Assembly: GCF_914767665.1 (NCBI RefSeq)
Contig: NC_059505.1
Coordinates: forward strand, 30,191,506 to 30,255,505
Direction: 5' to 3'
DNA: 64,000 nt
DNA from: Harmonia axyridis
Taxonomy: Eukaryota > Arthropoda > Insecta > Coleoptera > Coccinellidae
Positions 33,101 through 44,499 of this stretch are shown one piece after another. The position numbers were made by a program, and so were the translations under genes. Below the pieces are notes generated by a model. The model was not told the origin of the DNA, ran no database searches, and worked only from the letters and a program-made list of their open reading frames with translations. Every line of letters begins with the position of its first letter. Position 1 is the first letter of the stretch.

Positions 33101-33519
33101 GCTCGGTATTCCTTCTGTTCCCTGATCTTTATCCGGACAATTAAGCGTACCGCCGAATGTCAATAGCAACGCGCTTTAGTATCTCGATCCAACGTTCCAG
33201 ACCGATCCGGAAATTAAGATTCCTTAATTAAAAATCATTCAAACCCGACCCCTGTTGCCGTTATCTCAGATATTCGAAGTTATTATCGGATCAGCCTTCA
33301 TTGAATCGAATTGATCAATCGGATGCTGAATCGACGAAGATTGAGAAACATGATTGCTCTGGTTTCTGGTGACGTTCATCGATTGATGCCCGGGATGTTG
33401 TTGGTGGAAATTTTGCGAGTTCAGTGCGTCAATATAGGTTGTGTGTATGTGGGTTTTCTGGTGAAGCGTTGGCAACAACGTCGATGAGAAAGATGATAGA
33501 TTGGAAGGACAAGATTTTA
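33101..33519. other. GC-richer patch, possible minus-strand coding sequence
   Basis: A minus-strand frame rich in Gln, Asn, His and Ser (for example NFHQQHPGHQSMNVTRNQSN) runs about 90 codons to a TGA. It has no recognised domain. It abuts a LINE relic and may be chance or an eroded part of it. I do not call a gene. Confidence 0.25.
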
Positions 33520-34480
33520 GTGCAATAACTTTGGCTTGCATTCAGATGCAACTCTTGAACACTTGGTTTCAGATGTTATGTGGCGTAGGATACTGATACC
33601 TGACATTGACACTGTGCAAATTTCGTCTATATATGATTTTTTGATGCAGAACAGCTGAATGATTTTATGAATGAAACATGATGACTGAAGTCTACGACGA
33701 TTGCTCATGTTGATCCAACCCATAGAATTTATATAACCAGAGGTTGAAACAGTCCTCCCCAAATTCAGCACCAACCGGAAACGATTCTGAAAAGTCTGTA
33801 TACGCCCTGAATTGAAAGCATCAAGGAGGGGGTCATAAACACATACACATCACGGAAATTAAAGTATCATAAGACGAGTGGGTCACAGAGCATCATTCTC
33901 ATACGTTCATGAAGAAAATTACGATTATTATAAATGAGTCTGAGGGATAAATAGGCTCTCTTGATGTAGGCAGAGACATGATCAGAGAATTTTGATTGGG
34001 AATACAACACAAGATTTTTAACTGTTTTCAATGGTTTTCAAATCTTGTTGAGAAACTTGACAGAAAACGCACCAAGCTTGGAGATAGAGTTAGCGCTTTC
34101 AATTATAAAAAATTAGACTTATCAGGATTCAAGTATAGATTATGGTTACTCGCCCAAAATGTCACTGCAGCCTGATCCATTTTGAAACCAATGTAAATCT
34201 GAAAATCATCCGCAAAATCATGATACCGACAAAATTCAACAGTCTCATACAAATCAGCATTATATAAAAGAAACATGAGTGGACCTAGAATCGAATCATG
34301 TGGTAATCCCTTTGAGATATGATCTACCTCCCTCCACCCTCACATATTAACTTATATTGCAAAGAAATGTTTCGAAAAAATTTAAAACAATTCTGGAAAG
34401 TTGATAATAGGCTTTCCTGTGCAATAACCATACAATTGTCCTAGTCACGCAAGACGTCGTCAAGTATATGATGTGAAACC
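33520..34480 (-). pseudogene. Jockey/CR1-like LINE reverse transcriptase, decayed
   Basis: The reverse strand keeps SKGLPHDSILGPLMFLLYNA (the PQGSILGPLLF..Y box), then FADDFQIYIGFKMDQAAVTF with the catalytic FADD, then WASNHNLYLNPDKS, HVSAYIKRAYLSLRLIYNN, and finally GYINSMGWINMSNRRRLQSS. The order and spacing are those of a Jockey/CR1 ORF2 C-terminal half. Frameshifts and stops separate the blocks. The endonuclease domain is missing. Confidence 0.8.
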
Positions 34481-34905
34481 ATCACTAAATTTTTGTAAAA
34501 ACCTGAATCCTATTTGATATGTAACTTCCTAGTAATTACATAATCATGCTGAAATCAACACTCTACATAGCGTATACTTATCAATGTCTGTAGAAATTGT
34601 TTAATATAATTTGAAAACTTAAGTGATGGTTTCACATGACAACTGTCAACAAAGTTATTTCATGGATTTTCAACAGCCCGTATATTTCCAACTGAACCGA
34701 ATTGGAAAAAATGGTAAACAAAAAAAGAGTTTCTTTTGAACTCAGTAATCTTCGGTTGAAATATATATATAAGTGGAAGACATGTAGCATAGGAATTCCA
34801 GGCTTCGTGAAAATTTTCGTGTTGAAAGAGGCGTCAGAAACACAGAAAATATAATTAAAATATAGCGAAAACTGACTTCTCACAAGTTATTTCCTTCCAT
34901 AGAGT
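34481..34905. other. Unassigned non-coding stretch
   Basis: No feature recognised between the LINE relic and the next short element. Confidence 0.4.
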
Positions 34906-35363
34906 AATGAACATAGATAGAGAGAGTATACTCAATTTTTTGTTTCCCTAACATGGTTAGATTACGTAGTCAGATTGTGATATATTTTCAAATCCACAAT
35001 TTCACTATATCATTATGAATGTATAATATATTGAATGAAATATATTTATTTGAGTGATTCCCGATTGAATATGCAAATCCAAAAAAACCAAGGTTTGGCA
35101 ACTTTTGCTCTCCTAGTGACATTGGTTGTTTTACGTCGTTTGGCGCGCTTGACGTTTATTTTCTGAATTTTTGAAATAATTAGGTATTTATCTCAATATA
35201 TTTTGAGTTAATATGAAACGTTGATTCACTATAGGACAAACTCGCGAATGGGTTTGATATCACTGAATATATCTGCGCGCTTCATGTCGAATTTGATAGT
35301 TCATATTGGGGACAAAATTTGCTTACTGAAAATGACATATGCTCCCTCTATCTATGTTTATTC
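34906..35363. mobile_element. Candidate MITE with CATAGATAGAGGGAG-type ends
   Basis: The left end reads AACATAGATAGAGAGAGTAT and the right end is the near complement of AACATAGATAGAGGGAGCAT; about 460 bp of non-coding DNA lie between. A third, unpaired occurrence of the terminus sits at 47471-47495, which argues for a mobile family. A target duplication is not clear, so the superfamily cannot be named. Confidence 0.5.
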
Positions 35364-36179
35364 CTCTGAGTTTCCTTCATAACTTTTGACTGTTGAGTCA
35401 TTTGATGTCTTTTTATTATGCAGTGGAATCAGTGATAGATATAATACGTCACAGTTCATAGTGAATATCATAATAAAATATTCCTTTCAGTATCATCTGA
35501 AAATGGCTCTCGACCCACTCAAACTCTGTAACCTTGAACCAATCCAATCCAATAGCGAAAGATCGTGTTTGTTGTATATAATAGATGCTTGAAATATACC
35601 CTTCAAGTTCAATTCTTCCGCTTATTTAACCACATCTCCTGTTTCCGTGGTCTAAATATGATGCTCTCTTTGATCGATCAATGCACATTCTTTCGGTTCA
35701 GTGGTCCAATTAGGTTTTCACGTTCTCGATTCAGTTCTTTCGATGCTCCTGCCGGAGCTATGAAAATATCAACGAGAGGACAAAATGTAGAGCGGAATTG
35801 CTATTATTTCAACATTTTTATCGTGATTGATGAAATATCGGGACGTTGGGGTGAAGGAGGTGTGTGCTTGAAATATTCATGGCCTGATTCGATGTGGAAA
35901 GTGTATTTTGAAGGGCCCAGTCAATATTTGGAGGCAGGAATGACGTCCTTGTTGTGAAGTGGATCTTGATATAATTTCAGTGTTGGGGAGCGATAAGAAA
36001 ATAACAAGAAATTGAGAAAGGACTGAGTTGTTTTCTTCTTTATTCGGTATATTTTATATTGACAGCGAGTTTGACGGATCCATAGAAAATTTTAAAGGTC
36101 AATTCAGGGATGTTTACTTTTTCGTTTTTTTCCTTATTTTCGTACTGAATAGAGATTCACGGTTTTACTCGATATTCAA
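35364..36179. other. Unassigned stretch
   Basis: A 130-codon plus-strand frame at 35565-35957 has no motif and irregular composition; I regard it as chance. Confidence 0.35.
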
Positions 36180-37215
36180 GCTACTGTATTAAGTGACTTG
36201 ATATCAAGTCAAGTATTTATTTGTCAAGTACTTTAATTTTATCAAGTTACTCAATCTTTAGCATTTTGTAATGTCACATCAAGAAAAAATTATTTATTTA
36301 TTTCTTTCCTAAAAGTCAGTAATATAACATATGCGCCCATAGTGTCAAATACATACTTATATGAATCTAAATAATAATGACTGGGAATGCAAGATGAGAA
36401 AAATTCTCTGTAAAATCAAGCTCAGTTATTTTTTTTTCTCACATAATAGAATACCCGATGATGGAATATTTTCACATGAAATTCACATATTTACATATGT
36501 TTTTGATGAGATACCTTTTCTGGATTCACAATGCGTAGTTGTTCTAGGCCGACAGACACCGGAGAAGTTTTATGATTTTATTATGACATTATGTTATTAT
36601 GCGTAGATTCCTCTAGAATCACGCAGATCTTCATTGAACAATGAATTGATTCAAGAGAACAGTCTAGGCATCCCAATTCCCAACCATCTCGTTACCTCCG
36701 TTCCTCCGTCGCTACAGCTTATACTCAAAATGTTAGTTTACTGAAACTACCAAAATCAACCAGCAGATTTCTTCCTAATGAAAATTTCATAGAATTGTGG
36801 GAAAACTACTAAAAAAGTCACACTCGCAATCATAGGTGCAACGAGGGGGGGTTATTGATTGATTAGAAGAAATTAAAAAAAATTGTGATCAACAATTTGA
36901 AAAATATAAAAAATTTAAAGATTCTGCTTTTTCAAAGTGGAGGTAAACGCCCCCAATGAGTTTAGTCTAGTTATGCCCCTGCTGGCGATGCTATAGTCAT
37001 CTAGGAGGTCAAGATACCCTCTTATCCTGTCTAAGCGCGCATGAACTTGTAGAAATATATGACTTGTGAATCGTGCGTTTCAAGCTCAAGTAATATCAAA
37101 TAGCTTGATATCAAGTCAAGCAATAAATATCTCAAATCAAGTAAAGTTCAAGTAATTTTTCACGAGCTTGATTTTCAAGTTAAGTATTTGGTTGAAATAC
37201 CAAGCTACGAAGCTA
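36180..37215. repeat. Region bounded by CAAGT-rich repeats
   Basis: Both ends (about 36190-36255 and 37080-37215) contain many CAAGT/ACTTG pentamers and the palindromic block CTTGATATCAAGTCAAG; the middle does not. Clusters of short subterminal repeats of this kind are a feature of hAT-type transposons, so this may be a non-autonomous hAT relative. Termini and target duplication could not be identified. Confidence 0.35.
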
Positions 37216-38098
37216 CTTGGCTTGATGAAGCTTTATATATCCACCTTCTAATTAGATTTATGAGTTGAATGACTTATTCTGTTTCAAACTTGATGCTTTT
37301 TCTGTAAAGAAAAACTGTAAAATATTCATGTTTTTATAATCAAAGTCTAAATACGTACAAGTGGAGCAAAACTTCAGATATGCACCTTCAAACGTCTGGT
37401 GTATAAAAATCAATAAATCTTGGGTCTTTTATCAACGTCACAGAATTACAACGTTCGAACTTCAGAGATAAAGATCAAAGATCTATTGTGGATCCTCACG
37501 CTGTTTACCAGTCTGGCAATGATGTCTCAATGAACTTTATGATCTCTCTGGGGGCTACATCTATCACTTGTTCCGCCTTTAAAAACCAAAATCCAAGGTG
37601 TTGTAGCCTTTTCCAGTGAACAGCTTACTATTCGCAGAGCAAGTGTTTGGCTTCTTGACAGAACAAAGTTCATTATTAGTCGAACAACAATGTCTTTACC
37701 ATCTTAAATCGGCCATATCACAAGATCTTTGCACACTTAAATCTATAAAGAAATTGTACGATCCGTTTTCGAGTTAATTGAAGTGTTGCATACTCAAACT
37801 CACACTGAGTATGAAAAAATTATAATTTCTTGGGCGATAAGAGGGTTACAAGAATGAAAATAACTCAGACTGGAGTTTTGATACTCATGAAACGAGGGAC
37901 CAGAAAGCATAGTGGAATATCTCTTGGCTGAATTTTCTATTTGAAGCGAATAAGGTGTGAGTCTATCATTGTATTCGTTGAAGCAGAAGTTCAACACTGA
38001 ATGTTCTTAACAACCGAGAAAAAGTTTCATTGATGTGATTCCATTCAAAGAAATCAATTCATGGTTTAACTTTCAAACTAATTCATCCGAAGATAATA
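37216..38098. other. Unassigned non-coding stretch
   Basis: No feature recognised. Confidence 0.4.
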
Positions 38099-38405
38099 TC
38101 ACCAACCACCGTCGGCCGAATAGAAACTAAATTTCGCTTCGTAAACTCCGTTGTCCCGTGGTTCCTCATCATCCCCCAAAAAGACCGATTCGTTGAACAC
38201 GATCCGATTGGCAACTTTCAAACACCTCCTAGTCTTAAATACTTCCTTGTTCGCGACGGATTTAACAAGTTGGTACCGGTGAAACACGGACCAATTTCTA
38301 AACATTCCTGGCGAATATTCCACCAGAAAATCCACCAAAGTCGGATCAGCAGTCTCAAAGTTCTCCACAAACAAATAGACAAACAGGCAAGAACTGTGGA
38401 ACGCC
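38099..38405 (-). CDS. Candidate terminal exon of an unknown host gene
   Basis: On the reverse strand a pyrimidine-rich tract ending TTTAG could be a splice acceptor. It is followed by about 100 stop-free codons ending in TGA, including NFETADPTLVDFLVEYSPGM and NRIVFNESVFLGDDEEPRDN. The composition looks protein-like: mixed acidic, aromatic and aliphatic residues, without low complexity. I do not recognise the family, and no upstream exon was identified, so function is unknown. An overlapping 128-codon frame on the same strand is the competing reading. The patch is less AT-rich than its surroundings, in line with coding sequence. Confidence 0.3.
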
Positions 38406-38972
38406 CTAAAGTTTCAGGGAAAGAGAAAAGGGGTGTGTAGCCGTCGAGCCTGTCGGCAAGATCAAAAGAAGAGGATATTCGCGGTGCAACAAACAAAATG
38501 CCGCGCTCAGAAAGTGTACAGATGTGAATTGGGTCATTTGCTATTCGCTTAGAGAATTTTCCCAGTTTACAGTTGTTCGGAAGTATACTTGTACGTGTTC
38601 GCATTATCTAGGGAGATATATGGGACACACTTTAGTAATTGTTTTAGGAACTACTGACTTTCAATTTTGTGTTGTGTGCTCGTCGATGGAAATTTCTGAA
38701 CTTGAAGACGAAAAGTATTCGGTACTCCTTTCAATTACATTTCTTCAGGTAGAGAACGAATTGAATATCAAGTAAACCTCAAAAATTCAAAAAAATGTTG
38801 TAATCTTCACATCAATAGTGTCCTGCAATAGTACCGACTTTTTCCTCATGTCTAATTGTGGGAGAAAATGCAATATTTCTATAGAAATGATAGCGATCGT
38901 AGAAAACTTTTTCTTGTCGTGCATAATATGCTCCTTACAACTCTTGTTATGTAATATACTTTTTTCGGCAAC

Positions 38973-39000
38973 CGTCCGGGAAGTGCTCACTTCCCGGACG
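38973..39000. repeat. 28-bp GC-rich perfect palindrome
   Basis: Arms CGTCCGGGAAGTG and the exact complement are separated by two bases. It is strongly GC-rich within AT-rich DNA and paired with a second palindrome 23 bp downstream that shares the TCCGG/GGAAGT words. Confidence 0.8.
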
Positions 39001-39022
39001 CTTTTCCTCTGAGAAAGTAGCA

Positions 39023-39072
39023 TTTCCCGGCCTAGTCCGGAAAGTACGTACTTCCCGGACTAGGCCGGAAAA
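39023..39072. repeat. About 48-bp GC-rich palindrome
   Basis: It reads TTTCCCGGCCTAGTCCGG then AAAGTACGTACTT then CCCGGACTAGGCCGG, an almost perfect inverted repeat centred on GTAC. Its inner half repeats the motif of the neighbouring palindrome. Possible roles include a dimeric protein-binding site or a MITE scar; the sequence alone does not decide. Confidence 0.8.
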
Positions 39073-41720
39073 GAATCACGTCGTTCGTGTCATTGTGAAT
39101 ATGAAAATCTTGGTAGGTATATTCTTAATGAATGCAGTTGATCATTAGCATAGCAACCGAGATAACGGCTGACAGTTCATATGAAATAGTTGTCAAAAAT
39201 TTGCTTGTTTTTGGATCGCAATCGCAATGAAATATGGAAAGCAGCAGCGATAGTGTTATTCTACTCGCTTACGCTCGTCCTGGAATTTTATCTATTCGTC
39301 CAAAAAAACCCTATTTTCCTGACTTGTTACGTAAATTACTATTGTCTATTTCAGTATCGTAATGAGTTCATTACAGTTCTAAAAACAGTGTCTAATAGGT
39401 ACCCGTTGCAGAAAGCAATTCCAACAGTCATGCTTTTCGCATTCGTGTTGGAATAGGAGCCCATTCTGCAACTTGTTTTAAAATATACCATTTCTGCCGA
39501 ACAACGTGCAGTTTTTTCTGGGTGAGTCCTAACTTAATTTTCTCGAAGGGGAACCTGTTTGTTTTTTCATTTTTTCGGTTTCTACATAGAAAATGAAGAC
39601 ACTTCATTACAAACCTCACGGTTCTTGAGATATCCAACATGACAGATTTTTTTTCAATATTATTCACTGGGAATATTTGATATCACAGAAATGAAGTGCT
39701 TTCTAATGATAATCAGTGGTAGGCTGAACATCAGGTGACAAACCGACTAGACCACATAACAAATCACAAGGAATTCTCAAATTCTGTTGAATTAAAAATA
39801 TATTGATTTGTCAGAAAAAATCCATTACTAACTAATTCTCAATAGTCTAAAATAGTGTAAAAAATGTGATCAATGGCAAATTTCCATATCGGATTGTGAG
39901 CTTCATAAGCCTGGAAAGCTCTAATATCAAAGGCCGATTCCGGCAAAATGAGACAGGCTGTCCCCATTTCCAGCATTTTTTGCTGTCAGCCTCTCGAAAT
40001 TGAATACCAGAAATGGATAAACTGAGATGAAACGTCGCTCCGGGTTGCACATTTGACCCTCGAGAAAATCCTTAAACATCGTATTTAAGGGCTGATCTTC
40101 GAAGAGACCCGAGAATATCAGGTTTTAATATAAGTGAGTTATGGAAGTTTCGTTTTTTTTGTTGGATTAATGCGTTAGTCATGTTTCTCGTTTGCAGATG
40201 ATTGGAAGCAATATTTTGTATCATATTGAATTTTTCAGTAGGCTCTTTTTGCATTATTTATTCAGTTGATAAACATTACCACGTCCCTACTCGATGAAAA
40301 TTCTTTGAGATTAAATATGATGTTGAATTTCAACTTCTGAAAAAAAAAAATATCCAACATATCAAAATGAATAAAAACAAAAAGAGCATAAAATAAAACT
40401 TCAGACCAAATATAATATCTTTCCAGATTTGGATCATGTAAAAAGTTATAAGTTATAAGCATTCAGTAGTTTCACAAAAGACTAATACTCTCCGGTCCTT
40501 TGAATGATGACTCCACGGAGATGACACGTAATTCAATCATTTTAGACATTGAAGTCCTATGTATCATACTATTCGGTCAGATAAACTTTGCCAGATCCAC
40601 CAATAATGAGGTTTGAATTTATAGTAGGTAACATTTTCAATATCATTAATGAATTGAAGAGATCACTGATTCATCAGTTATGCATCTCGGTAATCTCTGC
40701 CTAATACACCTCCTCTTTCCATCGTGGAGAGGTGACTCTGCCATAGTGTGGTGGGTTTTATATACCCACCGGTGCTGCATTAGAGTGCGACGCGAAGCCC
40801 ATAAAGCCATCTTTCAGGCCTGCACAGAGTCACTAGAAATATATTTCTACAACCTAAAAATCACTTAAATCTGAATTATCACGTCACGTTGAAACTACAA
40901 AAGAAACAATTTTTTTCGACAGCACAAATCTTCTCACCCGAGGCGAATGTAAGAAACTCAACTCAGGGTGCAATTAGTAATTGAATGAAAGAGCGCTCAA
41001 AATCAACTATTTCTCCGCTTAGAGGTGTAGTTTTTGGGGTATTTGTTTACAGAATGAGCTGACATATTTATATGGAAGTGCTCTTCTTTATCCAAACAAA
41101 ATCTTTTTCATCTTTCCTTTTCACCATAGGTTGACGAAGCATATATTTAATTTTAATCTGAAAATTAGGAAGAAGTAATAAATTTTATATTTTCCATTAT
41201 ATTGCAACCCATTTAAAGAACCTACAACTGAATGGATAGCCTGGAAATCACCATGAAATTTATTAATTGAACAACTATCTACCAAGCACTCAATGATTTC
41301 ATCAACTCACACTCACATAGTGGGCTTTCATTTGAAGATTATTATATTGCAACGACCATGACCAATCCTTATTTAATTCAGAGTACACCAAATGTTTCTT
41401 GGAGAATTGAAATCTGGAAATTTCTCTGAACGATCAAGGATTAGACTTTTGTTGAAGACATATCCATTCTGAACATCAAATTTCCTAGTGACTTTCATTA
41501 GATTGAAGGGAAGTATTTATCCCTGAAGATTTACATGACTTCCATCTGGCTATTCTAGTTTCTGGAAGTAAGATACAATTGGAAATAAGTTCGGATAGAA
41601 TTAAAATTTATTCTTAGTATTTTTGACTGCAACCTGTTTACGAATATGAGACGGAAGTTAATATGATATCTCTCGTAGTCAGGGTTCCAGTGATAATTTT
41701 CATAGAAACTTTAAGCTGTA
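39073..41720. other. Unassigned non-coding stretch
   Basis: About 2.6 kb without a recognisable gene, LINE or transposon motif. Short frames are unremarkable. Confidence 0.4.
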
Positions 41721-43273
41721 CAGGGTGGGCAAATAAGCGAGGTAAGCGGCTATATTTCAGGATCCACTCATCGTAGAGACTTGCAGTGAAAAATTTTACC
41801 ACTAAAGTGAACAAGAGAACACACTGGAAATTGTTTTGAAGTTCATACCTCTACCGCTAGGGGGCGTAATAGCTACCGTCGAGTAGAAAAATTAATTTTC
41901 TTCGAAAATGTTTCATATGAAGTTGAAGAAAAAATATCATCACTGTAATCCTTGGAAAAATTCTCTATCTTTTTAAATTGTCACTTTCGATTTTACGACA
42001 TCAAATAAGGATAGGTGAAAGGTAGAAATCTGACTGATTGAAACGCCTGTAACTTCAGTTTGGCTCAACATTTTTGAGCAAATTAGATCTCGTCTGGAAG
42101 ATAATATCTTGTCGATTGAGGACAAAAAATACTCATGATGAGATGATGAGTTTTTGCTGCTTTCGATAGGGGGCGCTAAGTCAGAAGTTCATTGTTTTGT
42201 TCATTTTACTCCGAAATTTCAAATGTAATGATAGGATTTTCTTAACAGAAACAGAAATTCCATCAAATTTGCATGAAAAAACCTGAAGGCCGCGCAGCGA
42301 TAATTTCGGGCGTTCTGAAGTTATGGCCGAAAGAAGATATTCTTCAACTGATGCACTGCGAAAAACCAAATTGTGTCTTTAGGTTCTGACAGAAGCATAA
42401 ATTCCATCAAATTTGTATGAAAAAACCAAAAGGTCGCAAAGCGATAGCTTCAGGCGTTCTGGAGTTATGGCCGAAAGAAGATATTCTTCAACTGATGCAC
42501 TGAAAAACTAAATTGTGTCTTCTTTCGGCCATAACTCCAGAACGTCTGAAGCTATCGCTTTGCGACCTTTTGGTTTTTTCATACAAATTTGATGGGATTC
42601 ATTTTTCTGTCAGAACCTAAAGACATAATTTGGTTTTTCGCAGTACATCAGTTGAAGAATATCTTCTTTCGGCCATAACTTCAGAACGCCTGAAATTATC
42701 GCTTTGCGACCTTCAGGTTTTTTCATGCAAATTTGATGGAATTTCTGTTACTGTTAAGAAAATCCTATCATTACATTTGAAATTTCGGAGTAAAATGAAC
42801 AAAACAATGAACTTCTGACTTAGCGCCCCCTATCGAAAGCAGCAAAAACAAATTTATCATGAGTATTTTTTGTCCTCAATCGACAAGACATTATCTTTCA
42901 GACGAGATCTAATTTGCTCAAAAATGTTGAGCCAAACTGAAGTTACAGGCGTTTCAATCAGTCAGATTTATCCCTTTCACCTACCCTTATTTGATGTCGT
43001 AAAATCGAAAGAGACAATTTAAAAACATAGAGAATTTTTCAAGGATTACAGTGAGGATATTTTTTCTTCAACTTCATATGAAACGTTTTCGAGGAAAATT
43101 CATTTTTTTACTTCACGGTAGCTATTACGCCCCCTAGCGGTACAGGTATGAACTTCAAAACAATTTCCAGTGTGTTCTCTTGTTCACTTTAGTGGTAAAA
43201 TTTTTCACCGCAAGTCTCTACGATGAGTGGATCCTGAGATATAGCCGCTTACCTCGCTTATTTGCCCACCCTG
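41721..43273. mobile_element. Long fold-back element FB3, nearly spacerless palindrome
   Basis: Arms of about 760 bp are inverted copies, starting CAGGGTGGGCAAATAAGCGA on each side and flanked by TA. Only about 40 bp separate the arms. Each arm contains two tandem versions of a unit of roughly 150 bp with the words TTATGGCCGAAAGAAGATAT and AAATTTG.ATG. Frames in the two arms are mirror images and not genes. The whole can form a hairpin of over 1.5 kb. Confidence 0.9.
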
Positions 43274-43275
43274 TA

Positions 43276-44440
43276 CATCAATTCCATGAACAAACGAAAC
43301 GGAACATCAGTATTCAGCAGTAGAAAAAACCAAGGTTAAAGCTGAATGACATCCTTTTCGATATGAAAAATTGAAATGCAGCTTCCAGCGTTTCTAACAC
43401 GTATTTTTAATATCGCAAGTTCACCCGGTAAGTTCCCAAAAGTTTCTACGAATAATATTCCATAAGTTACCCCAAACCTTAACAGGTGGAAGTGACTCCA
43501 AAAGTTTCCGGCAACTCGTCTAGTTCAACTTTTTTTTTCCATGAAAACCTCCAGTAAAGCTAATTTAGAACAAAGAGTCGGACCATTTTAGCCGAATCTC
43601 AATAGACCTCGTATTCCCCGACCTCATAACCGATTCAGAATCCATTTTCTCCACTCGCTTCGTCCATCTGAAACGATCACAGTTCCCGCTACGATACATC
43701 TGACGGAAGCGGCCCTCTCGAAAAAATCGAAGCCATAAATTCCCTAGAAACATCCGCCCTCTCAAGTGAAAAGTCGCGACGTCTTCGTGCAGAAAAAGCA
43801 GAGATAAAAATCATATCAAATCTGACCCGGGAGGTCCATCCAGGGCCTTCTCCAAAACGCCTGAATGGAACGCAATATCTCTCTGTCGAAAAGTGCATTT
43901 CTGCTACAAGATTGCTTGTCAACCTAAGAGATTAGAAGGGATGACAAACATCTGTCTACGTAATGGGTTTCTGGGGATTCGTCTGACCTCTTCAGAGCTC
44001 GGAATTATACAAACATTACCTATGTACGAGTCAGCGCAAGAAAGAAGATGTTGCATTTATGTCCGAGGTGATTCATTGCCGTGTATGACACGTGTAGGAG
44101 AGGCGAAGTCTCATTGGAGTTAATGTTGTGTGAGTGTGAACTAGTGTTCTAGAAACTCTGCTACTCCAACGAGCATATAATATACTGAGCTACTTTAGAG
44201 TTTGGTTGTAATAGACTTGTTGGAAGAAATTAGTGTCTGTTTATGAAGTAGGGAGACTGGAGATTTCAGTTGAAATAATGAAGTTTAATAGACTGCGAAA
44301 TGCATTCCAGAAATTCACTCATTTGGGTTTACACATTATTCTTAAATGGAAAACCTCGTCAAAATTTATGATTCCGGATAAGTAATAGTTGATTTCACTA
44401 TAGATTGGTGGTGTAGGATCAGAGAAACAGGAAAATAATA
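43276..44440. other. Unassigned stretch with a GC-richer patch
   Basis: About 43560-43960 is less AT-rich and carries overlapping frames of 60-80 codons on both strands. None has recognisable motifs or splice context, so no gene is called. Confidence 0.35.
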
Positions 44441-44444
44441 CTCT

Positions 44445-44497
44445 GTTAGTTCGCCGACGTTTCGGAAAAATTTATTTCCATCCTCAGGGCTCATAAC
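44445..44497 (-). ncRNA. Hammerhead ribozyme motif (Penelope-type)
   Basis: On the reverse strand the core CUGAGGA (matching CUGANGA) is followed by stem II with GGAAA pairing to UUUCC across a UAAAU-containing loop, then GAAA, a minimal AC/GU stem III, and the cleavage triplet GUC. Stem I pairs GCC with GGC and, past an internal loop (UGA opposite GAAC), GUUA with UAAC. This type I layout with very short stem III is known from Penelope-like retroelements. One extra U lies at the base of stem II. No GIY-YIG or RT gene was found nearby, so only a fragment of the parent element may be present. Confidence 0.75.
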
Positions 44498-44499
44498 GG

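Noticed and set aside
35565..35957. 130-codon plus-strand frame
   Set aside because: No motif, no splice sites, mixed low-information composition; chance is more likely.
42181..42818. Two 62-codon frames with almost the same protein on opposite strands
   Set aside because: They are the two arms of one palindrome, not two genes.
43565..44123. Frames of 66-77 codons in a GC-richer patch
   Set aside because: Frames on both strands compete and none has recognisable sequence or splice context.
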